Source: JBBIPA01 sp037443085 (lineage in GTDB: Bacteria > Chloroflexota > Dehalococcoidia > GIF9 > UBA5629). From it: DNA of 63,129 nt. The stretch is taken from NCBI GenBank assembly GCA_037443085.1, contig JBBIPA010000007.1, positions 1-63,129 of the forward strand, in the 5' to 3' direction. Below, one piece after another: positions 56,998-63,129 of the stretch (positions are counted from its first letter, which is position 1; each line of letters opens with the position of its first letter). The notes beneath the pieces are model-generated. The model was not told the DNA's origin and did not search any database. It saw nothing but the letters and a program-made list of their open reading frames with translations. The translations under genes and the position numbers were made by a program.

Positions 56998-58648
56998 CGA
57001 AGCTACAAGGACTGCCAACCGGTCCCGAAGTGTATCACCTGCGAGCGGCATTTGCTCACGCTGCCTTGATGGTTGTACTGGTAACTGTGAAGTGTTCAAG
57101 GCGACATTTCGCAGCCGGGAGCTGCTTTATCCGGGTCCCTTTGGGGATATTACTGCAGGTGGAGACAAGGAATATCCTGTTGATTACTCACACATCAATA
57201 TCCAGGGGTACGCCCTAGGAGCCAAGGGGCTACCCGATGGCGTAGCCGGTGACTCGGATTCCGCTATATTCCCCTCTGTAAACACTGAGACTGAATATGG
57301 CTGGGATAAAAAAGTTCGGATGCAAATACCTATATTCACCGGGGCACTGGGTTCGACTGAGATTGCCCGCAAGAACTGGGAGCACTTTGCTGTTGGTGCC
57401 GCACTCAGCGGCATAACTCTTGTCTGTGGCGAAAATGTCTGCGGCATTGACCCCCAGCTTGAACTCGATAGACACGGTAAGATTATTTCTTCGCCGGATA
57501 TGGACCGTCGCATCGAAATCTACCGCCGCTACTACAAGGGATATGGCGAAATCCTAGTGCAGATGAATGTTGAAGATACCAGGCTGGGCGTTGCCGAGTA
57601 CGTAAGCCGGAAGCATGGACTGGATACCATCGAGTTAAAATGGGGGCAAGGCGCCAAATGTATTGGCGGGGAGATAAAGGTTGGCAGTCTCGAGCGCGCC
57701 CTGGAACTTCAGAGGCGCGGCTATATCGTCACTCCTGACCCATCGCACCCCCTCAGCCAGGCAAGCTTCAAGGACGGCTCGCTGAAAGAATTTGAGCGCC
57801 ACAGCCGCCTCGGCTTTATTGATGAAGAGGGGTTCTATGATGAGATAGAACGATTACGGAACTTGGGCTTCAAGCGCATCACCTTGAAAACGGGTGCCTA
57901 CGGTCTGCGCGAGCTGGCAATGGCCATCAGGTGGAGTTCGAGAGCTAAAGTTGACCTGTTGACCATAGATGGCGCCGGCGGTGGTACTGGAATGAGCCCC
58001 TGGCGCATGATGGAAGAATGGGGTATGCCGAGTATTTATCTACATTCTGCAGCTTATGATTTCTGTAGCAGGCTGGCCAACAGGGGCGAGCGAGTGCCTG
58101 ATATCGCTTTTGGTGGCGGCTTCAGCAGTGAGGATGGCGTTTTCAAGGCGTTGGCTCTGGGTGCACCCTTTACCAAGGCGGTATGCATGGGGCGGGCGCT
58201 AATGATCCCAGGCATGGTAGGTAAGAACATCGCGCTATGGCTTAAGGAGGGTAAGTTGCCCAATACTGTCAGTCAGTTCGGGTCAACACCGGAGGAAATA
58301 TTTGTTTGTTATGAAGAGGTTAAAGACTTAGTCGGTCCTGAAGAAATGAAGAATATTCCACTCGGTGCTCTGGGAATATTTAGCTACAGTGAAAAGCTAA
58401 GGGTAGGCCTACAGCAGCTAATGGCTGGCGCCAGGTGCTTCAGCTTGCCGGTAATCAGCCGCAGTGACCTGATGTCACTAACTGAAGAGTGTGACAAGGT
58501 CACCGGCATTCCTTACCTGATGAACGCCTATCGAGAAGAGGCAATAGATATCCTCGAGGACCGTCATAACGGGCACAGTGACCGCGATGCTATAGGTTCG
58601 TTAGTTAGCTATACGGGTAGTTTTCGCAGGGTTAGAACATACGAATAA
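56972..58648 (+). CDS. FMN-binding glutamate synthase-like protein (archaeal type)
   Basis: A 558-residue protein. A short Cys-rich N-terminus (CSRCLDGCTGNCE) may bind an Fe-S cluster. The rest is the GltB central/FMN barrel: GGGTGMSPWRMMEEWGMP, IAFGGGFSSEDGVFKALALGA and GQGAKCIGGEIKVGS. It would use 2-oxoglutarate and ammonia to make glutamate; the glutaminase domain is absent and must come from another protein or free ammonia. The start has GGGAGGAAAGG upstream and overlaps the preceding gene by 26 nt. Confidence 0.9.
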   Translation: MNLQRPNSDEATRTANRSRSVSPASGICSRCLDGCTGNCEVFKATFRSRELLYPGPFGDITAGGDKEYPVDYSHINIQGYALGAKGLPDGVAGDSDSAIFPSVNTETEYGWDKKVRMQIPIFTGALGSTEIARKNWEHFAVGAALSGITLVCGENVCGIDPQLELDRHGKIISSPDMDRRIEIYRRYYKGYGEILVQMNVEDTRLGVAEYVSRKHGLDTIELKWGQGAKCIGGEIKVGSLERALELQRRGYIVTPDPSHPLSQASFKDGSLKEFERHSRLGFIDEEGFYDEIERLRNLGFKRITLKTGAYGLRELAMAIRWSSRAKVDLLTIDGAGGGTGMSPWRMMEEWGMPSIYLHSAAYDFCSRLANRGERVPDIAFGGGFSSEDGVFKALALGAPFTKAVCMGRALMIPGMVGKNIALWLKEGKLPNTVSQFGSTPEEIFVCYEEVKDLVGPEEMKNIPLGALGIFSYSEKLRVGLQQLMAGARCFSLPVISRSDLMSLTEECDKVTGIPYLMNAYREEAIDILEDRHNGHSDRDAIGSLVSYTGSFRRVRTYE

Positions 58649-58719
58649 TTTCCGTATTTAACAACTTATGAGTAACTAATGATCTGACGAATCATCAAAG
58701 ATTCATTGTCTTGCTTCGC

Positions 58720-58773
58720 ACGCACTGTCAACCTGTAGATAGAGGGACTGGTTGACAGTGCGTTCTGTTTTTT
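58720..58773 (+). terminator. 14-bp hairpin terminator after the glutamate synthase gene
   Basis: Bases 58720-58733 pair perfectly with 58750-58763 around a 16-nt loop, followed by a T-rich run at 58768-58773. The right arm contains the -35 box of the next promoter. Confidence 0.75.
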
Positions 58774-58781
58774 CCTATAAT
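58752..58781 (+). promoter_or_regulatory. Consensus promoter of nrpR-hisF
   Basis: TTGACA (58752-58757) and TATAAT (58776-58781) are both perfect consensus hexamers at 18-nt spacing. The -35 lies inside the right arm of the upstream terminator. ATGGTTGCC follows at 58793-58801, as in the 54.2-kb promoter. Confidence 0.75.
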
Positions 58782-58818
58782 GGTTTCGGCAGATGGTTGC
58801 CATTCGCCAGAGGTTCCA

Positions 58819-59814
58819 ATGGGATTTGAGACTCAAGATGTAGAGCGCAAGGTCTTGGCGATCCTCAATACAGTAGGAGATTCGCGTGAGGCGATAGGGT
58901 CAAGAATTATTGCCAAGCGGTTGAAGGATCGTGGAGTAGACCTTGGTGAACGAGCAGTAAGGTATCACCTCAAGCTGACGGATGAAAGAGGCCTCACCCG
59001 GCTTGTTGGCAGAAGAGACGGCAGAATAATAACAGAACTGGGGCAAGCTGAGTTAAAAAGGGCCATGGTTACCCACAAAGTGGGATTTGCTTTATCAAGG
59101 ATAGAGATACTTGCCTTTCGAACTAATATTGATTTGGAGAAACGCACCGGTTTCTTACCAGTGAATGTCTCCTTTTTCCCGAAGGAGGTTTTCAATAAGG
59201 CGTTGAAGACGATGAAGCCCATTTTCCAGGCGGGGCTTTGCGTCAGTACCCTGGTAGCGGTAGCCAGCGAAGGAGAAGTCATCGGCGACCTGGTAGTCCC
59301 CGAAGGGAAGATGGGCCTGGCTACAGTCTGTAGTATTATAGTTAATGGCACGTTACTAAAAGCCGGTGTACCGATTGACTCAAAATTCGGTGGCATATTA
59401 CAGATACGAAATCGTAATCCCCTCCGTTTTGTCGAACTCATTCACTACGCCGGCAGTTCTCTTGACCCTACCGAGATATTCATCAGAGCTAATATGACCT
59501 CTGTTACCAAGGTAGCTGAAGATGGGAGTGGTGAGATACTGGCTAACTACCGGGAAATCCCTGCCGTCTGCCGACTTCTGGCTGAAGAGGTAGCAGCAAA
59601 GCTCAAGGATGCTGGCTTTGGAGGTATCCTGTTGATGGGAAACGTCAGTGAGCCAGTTTGCGAGATCCCTATAGAACTTAACCGGATTGGCGTTGTTCTA
59701 GTTGGCGGTTTAAATCCAGTGGCTGCGGCTGCGGAGGCTGGCATAATCAGTGAAAGCCATGCTATGAGTACCGTCGTTGACTATCAAACGCTTGTGAAAG
59801 TATCTGAGATTTAA
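58819..59814 (+). CDS. nrpR: NrpR-like nitrogen-responsive transcriptional repressor
   Basis: A 331-residue regulator. A winged helix-turn-helix (about 1-70; SRIIAKRLKDRG, RAVRYHLKLTDERGL) precedes two tandem NrpR/DUF128 regulatory segments (VGFALSRIEILAF to the end). NrpR is known from methanogenic archaea, where it represses nitrogen-assimilation genes until 2-oxoglutarate rises. I chose ATG 58819 (MGFETQDVE), which has AGAGG 6 nt upstream, since the in-frame ATG at 58780 lies within the -10 box. Neighbours are glutamate synthase, HisF and glutamate dehydrogenase, its likely targets. Confidence 0.88.
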   Translation: MGFETQDVERKVLAILNTVGDSREAIGSRIIAKRLKDRGVDLGERAVRYHLKLTDERGLTRLVGRRDGRIITELGQAELKRAMVTHKVGFALSRIEILAFRTNIDLEKRTGFLPVNVSFFPKEVFNKALKTMKPIFQAGLCVSTLVAVASEGEVIGDLVVPEGKMGLATVCSIIVNGTLLKAGVPIDSKFGGILQIRNRNPLRFVELIHYAGSSLDPTEIFIRANMTSVTKVAEDGSGEILANYREIPAVCRLLAEEVAAKLKDAGFGGILLMGNVSEPVCEIPIELNRIGVVLVGGLNPVAAAAEAGIISESHAMSTVVDYQTLVKVSEI

Positions 59815-59816
59815 TT

Positions 59817-60587
59817 ATGAAAGAAATAAGAATCATTCCATGCCTCGATATAAAGGACGGGAGGGTGGTCAAGGGTATAAATTTCGTAAATTTACGTGAT
59901 ACCCGCGACCCGGTAGAGGCAGCGGCAACTTATTGCCAGGAGGGGGCCGATGAACTCGTTTTCCTTGACATCTTTGCTACCGTGCAGAACCGCAAGACGA
60001 GACTGGAATGGGTCAAGAGAGTGTGTGATGTTGTAACCGTCCCCTTTGCCGTGGGTGGCGGTATAGGTAGCATCGATGACATGAAAGCACTCATTGACAT
60101 GGGTGTAGACAAGGTCTCGATAAACACGGCTGCCGTGAAAACCTCGGACCTGATAAAGGAAGCCTCAAGAAAATTCGGTAAGGAAAGGCTCGTTGTTGCT
60201 ATTGATGGTAAGAAAAATCCTAAAGGGAGCAAGCTCCCCAGGTTAGAAGTGGTTGTTAAAAGCGGCTCAGAGTCCACTGGTATGGATACTGTAGAGTGGG
60301 CAAAACGGGTGGAGAAGCTGGGAGCCGGCGAGATTCTCTTAACAAGCAAAGATGCCGATGGCACTAAGGCTGGCTACGACCTCGAGATGACCAGGGCGGT
60401 AGCGGAAGCGGTAAAAATACCTGTCATAGCTTCCGGAGGCGCAGGTACACTGGAGCACCTTTATGAAGCTGTCGCCGTTGGGAAGGCATCAGCGGTACTA
60501 GCTGCTTCGATATTTCACTTTGGAGAAATACGGATAGCGGAAACAAAGGCGTACCTGAAGAGTAAAGGAATAAATACTAAAGATTAG
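59817..60587 (+). CDS. hisF: Imidazole glycerol phosphate synthase cyclase subunit HisF
   Basis: A 256-residue TIM barrel of normal length. Asp11 (IPCLDIKDGRVVKG) and the Asp in VVAIDGKK are the catalytic pair, and DADGTKAGYDLEMT is the phosphate-binding signature. It makes IGP and AICAR in histidine synthesis, using ammonia from HisH. No other his gene is nearby. It starts 2 nt after nrpR and is translationally coupled to it, which is unusual. Confidence 0.93.
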   Translation: MKEIRIIPCLDIKDGRVVKGINFVNLRDTRDPVEAAATYCQEGADELVFLDIFATVQNRKTRLEWVKRVCDVVTVPFAVGGGIGSIDDMKALIDMGVDKVSINTAAVKTSDLIKEASRKFGKERLVVAIDGKKNPKGSKLPRLEVVVKSGSESTGMDTVEWAKRVEKLGAGEILLTSKDADGTKAGYDLEMTRAVAEAVKIPVIASGGAGTLEHLYEAVAVGKASAVLAASIFHFGEIRIAETKAYLKSKGINTKD

Positions 60588-60694
60588 CTGAGGCATTAAC
60601 ACGGTCCTCAATATGACCAAAGATAGCTTACTGTCAGTAAAAGAGGCAAACCATAAAAGAATTTGAGATATAGATTAGAAGGAGTAAAAAAGAG

Positions 60695-61942
60695 ATGACA
60701 GGTATCAATCCATTTGAAGTCGCTAAAAAACAGATAGACACTTGCGCAAATATTTTAAAACTATCTCCCAATGTGACCGCGATGCTTAAAACCCCGATGC
60801 GAGAGTTGCATGTATCATTGCCGGTACGAATGGATGATGGTTCTATCAAGTTGTTCCAAGCATTCAGGGTCCAGTACAACGATGCCAGAGGCCCCGCAAA
60901 AGGTGGCATTAGATTCCATCCTGATGAAACCATTGATACTGTCCGCGCACTGGCTTCATGGATGACGTGGAAATGTGCCCTACTTGATTTGCCACTTGGA
61001 GGAGGGAAAGGTGGTGTTATTTGCAATCCTAAGGAAATGTCTACTGGTGAACTCGAGCGTTTAAGCAGGGCTTACATGCGGGCGGTATTCCAGTTCGTAG
61101 GACCAGAAAGAGACGTTCCGGCACCAGACGTGTATACTACCCCCCAGATTATGGCATGGATGATGGATGAGTATTCGGTCATCTCAGGGAAGTCACAGTT
61201 TGGTGTTATTACGGGTAAGCCATTAGCTATCGGTGGGTCTCCCGGGCGGGGTGACGCCACAGCCCGTGGTGGCATGTGTACTATCCGCGAAGCCGCTAAG
61301 ACGCTTGGTATCGACCTGAGTAAAGCCAAAGTGGCCGTACAGGGCTATGGAAATGCCGGTTACCATGCGGCTCGACTGTGCAGCGAACTTTTCGGATCCT
61401 CAATAGTAGCTGTTTGTGATAGCAAAGGCGGAGTTTGCTGTACAACCGGAGTTGATACTGCGGCAGCTTATGCCTTCAAGGCAAAGACGGGCTCAGTCTG
61501 TAACTTGCCGGGCATGGATCCTATCTCGAATGAGGAACTTCTGGAACTCGATGTAGATATACTAATTCCAGCTGCTATAGAAAACATCATAACCGACAAA
61601 AACGCAGGTAAGATTAAAGCAAAGATTGTTGCTGAGTTAGCCAATGGGCCGACCACACCAGAAGCTGATGATATTTTATATAAAAACGGGGTTCATTTGA
61701 TACCTGATTTCCTGTGTAACGCCGGCGGCGTGACCGTCTCGTATTTTGAGATGGTGCAGAATTTCTATATGTACGCATGGGACGAGGCAGAAGTCCGTGA
61801 GCGTCTAGATAAAAAAATGACCGCAGCATATCATTCTGTATTCAATACTAGCCAGGAATATAAGATAAATATGCGACAAGCAGCGTATGTGCGGGCCGTT
61901 GAACGTGTAGTGGAAGCATTGAAGCTCCGCGGCTGGGTTTAG
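60695..61942 (+). CDS. gdhA: Glutamate dehydrogenase
   Basis: A 415-residue Glu/Leu/Phe/Val dehydrogenase-family protein. GPAKGGIRFHPDET and LPLGGGKGGVICNP carry the substrate and catalytic lysines, PAPDVYTTPQIMAWMMDEYS follows, and VQGYGNAGYHAARL is the dinucleotide site. It assimilates or releases ammonia. AAGGAG lies 10 nt upstream of the ATG. It closes the nitrogen locus; no strong terminator is seen after it. Confidence 0.96.
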   Translation: MTGINPFEVAKKQIDTCANILKLSPNVTAMLKTPMRELHVSLPVRMDDGSIKLFQAFRVQYNDARGPAKGGIRFHPDETIDTVRALASWMTWKCALLDLPLGGGKGGVICNPKEMSTGELERLSRAYMRAVFQFVGPERDVPAPDVYTTPQIMAWMMDEYSVISGKSQFGVITGKPLAIGGSPGRGDATARGGMCTIREAAKTLGIDLSKAKVAVQGYGNAGYHAARLCSELFGSSIVAVCDSKGGVCCTTGVDTAAAYAFKAKTGSVCNLPGMDPISNEELLELDVDILIPAAIENIITDKNAGKIKAKIVAELANGPTTPEADDILYKNGVHLIPDFLCNAGGVTVSYFEMVQNFYMYAWDEAEVRERLDKKMTAAYHSVFNTSQEYKINMRQAAYVRAVERVVEALKLRGWV

Positions 61943-61981
61943 TGCCTTAAACCAGGCAAGTTTAATTGGAGGGAGTGTATT

Positions 61982-62232
61982 ATGGAAAAACCAGATGGCT
62001 CTTCGCCCAGAAAATTGCCCCCTGAGGAGGAGCTTAAGCATTTTAAGGCGGTTGTAAGAAGCGTCATGATGGACGCCTCTAAGGTTCTTGGGCATATATA
62101 GAGTTGCTTGTTCACGGAGCGGAAATAGAAGAGCAAATGTCTCTATTGGATCATTACCTGGATTATACACAAAGACTGTGCGAAAGCCACAATGAAGAGA
62201 CTGGTCAGCGCTACGAGCACCAAGTAAATTAG
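61982..62232 (+). pseudogene. Small helical protein gene with a one-base frameshift
   Basis: From ATG 61982 (GGAGGG upstream) 39 residues run to a TAG at 62099. The -1-base-shifted frame continues from 62101 for 43 codons of plausible coding sequence (ELLVHGAEIEEQMSLLDHYL) to a stop at 62230. One missing base in the ATATATA run at 62094-62100 would account for this, giving a protein of about 82 residues. It may be a decayed gene or a sequencing error. Function unknown. Confidence 0.5.
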
Positions 62233-62422
62233 CCGCTATAATAATTCCAGTTTGAATAGCTCTTGCTATAATGCCCTTGCACAACATAGCGGAAAGTTAT
62301 GTTCTATTATTTCCCAAGGCACATGTCGCATATCCTAAGAATGATTTATAATTACAGACGAACAATGGACCTTAGGACGACTGGCAAATTGACGGCAATC
62401 CGCAAACGGGATAACAAGAGTC

Positions 62423-62932
62423 ATGGGAATAATAAGATGTACCACCAAGCTATTGACCGAGCTTAAAACCAAACCAACGAACGAACTATTTCAGTCTTCC
62501 GCTTGGTGCGATTGGCATGCCAACCTTTTGTGGATAGATAGAAAAAAGTGCGTGCTGTTCACCAACAATCAGACCCTGTATTCATTCTTCTTGCCCTCGA
62601 TAAAGAAACTAATATTAAAAAACTTCGAAGAGGTGTTCAGGTTGGGTTTGTTCAAGAGTCTGATGACTGAGGGATTCGCCGAGCCGCAGGTCGAATATAT
62701 GTTGAGGGAACACCAGCACATCGAGATTGCAAGGACAAACAGCCGTAGCATTCTGGGGTCTATGAACGACCTGGCCTTCCAAATCAAATCCATGATATAC
62801 GCGACCGGCGGACTGGCTAATGCCGATCTGTCCGAAATCAATAGGCAGCTGAATCGCATTCCGATGAGTGCGATAAACTACAAAGTCGGCATCGATGAAC
62901 TGAAACAGCTATTGGCTGATGTGAGCAGGTAG
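62423..62932 (+). CDS. DUF6933-like conserved protein
   Basis: A 169-residue soluble protein. The segment DWHANLLWIDRKKCVLFTNN, with an N-terminal IIRCTTKLL, resembles the uncharacterised DUF6933 family. It has no catalytic motif that I recognise and no functional neighbour; the next gene is outside the window. The final 197 bases of the window contain nothing I can identify. Confidence 0.65.
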   Translation: MGIIRCTTKLLTELKTKPTNELFQSSAWCDWHANLLWIDRKKCVLFTNNQTLYSFFLPSIKKLILKNFEEVFRLGLFKSLMTEGFAEPQVEYMLREHQHIEIARTNSRSILGSMNDLAFQIKSMIYATGGLANADLSEINRQLNRIPMSAINYKVGIDELKQLLADVSR

Positions 62933-63129
62933 CTTCGTACAGTACGTTAGAAATTGGAACGAGACACGAAGGCAAGCTATAGGCGATAATAATATCTTAG
63001 CGGCGTCACATTAGGGCGTGTTGTATGATCCGGCAATAACTAAGGTCCAAATTGTTGTGGACGTTTGTAAAATGAGTCTTTTCTAATCGAAAAATGAGCC
63101 TGAAGAAATAAGAGCCCTGGCATCTCTAG

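Overview
This window is most likely a stretch of genome from an anaerobic Chloroflexi (Dehalococcoidia-like) bacterium, probably a metagenome-assembled scaffold: a run of 10 Ns sits at 23702-23711. The assignment is inference. It rests on the gene mix (several molybdenum/tungsten enzymes, an aldehyde:ferredoxin oxidoreductase, an archaeal-type nitrogen regulator NrpR beside an archaeal-type glutamate synthase, an Fe-S PurF, abundant short dispersed palindromes) and not on any marker gene such as 16S rRNA. I found no rRNA, tRNA or CRISPR array.

Layout. 1-7 kb: a lipoprotein, a CAP-domain protein and a moxR-DUF58-transglutaminase operon. 7.2-7.8 kb: two tandem 42/43-residue membrane microproteins, each followed by a near-identical terminator hairpin. 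7.7-26 kb (almost all minus strand): housekeeping genes (radical SAM SPL-like protein, gamma carbonic anhydrase, plsY, purH-purM-purF, lgt, a CsoR-type metal regulator, tlyA, a GGDEF protein, an MFS transporter, serA plus its aminotransferase, ribF, DAHP synthase and chorismate mutase). 26-29.8 kb: a VapBC toxin-antitoxin pair bracketed by hairpins, a CBS protein, meaB and a divergent plsY paralogue.

30-39.4 kb (minus strand) is an accessory catabolic block: an EthD-like protein, a phloroglucinol (DAPG/phloretin) hydrolase-like protein, a three-subunit molybdopterin oxidoreductase (catalytic, NrfD-type membrane and four-cluster ferredoxin subunits), a VOC protein, a MarR regulator with a clear operator/promoter, and two tandem MFS permeases. 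Divergently, 39.5-51.7 kb (plus strand) carries a MoaD-like protein plus AOR, an amidohydrolase, a DctPQM TRAP transporter, MobB, a second molybdopterin oxidoreductase with a small ferredoxin, MoeA and a CoA-transferase. Together these two blocks look like uptake, activation and reductive or hydrolytic processing of an organic acid or aromatic substrate, with dedicated Mo/W cofactor genes; the substrate cannot be read from sequence.

51.8-54.3 kb is AT-rich, with an IS5-type transposase remnant and a CocE/NonD hydrolase. 54.3-62 kb is a nitrogen-assimilation locus: a large KaiC-like/PPDK-like fusion protein, an FMN glutamate synthase, NrpR, HisF and glutamate dehydrogenase, with two strong sigma70-type promoters that share a short motif just downstream of the -10 box.

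The observations most worth checking are a small metal-associated membrane protein interrupted by one in-frame UGA followed by a bacterial-SECIS-like hairpin (15612-15809), the duplicated microprotein-terminator cassette (7225-7754), the molybdoenzyme/PhlG-like cluster (30-39 kb), and the PPDK-fusion/NrpR nitrogen locus.
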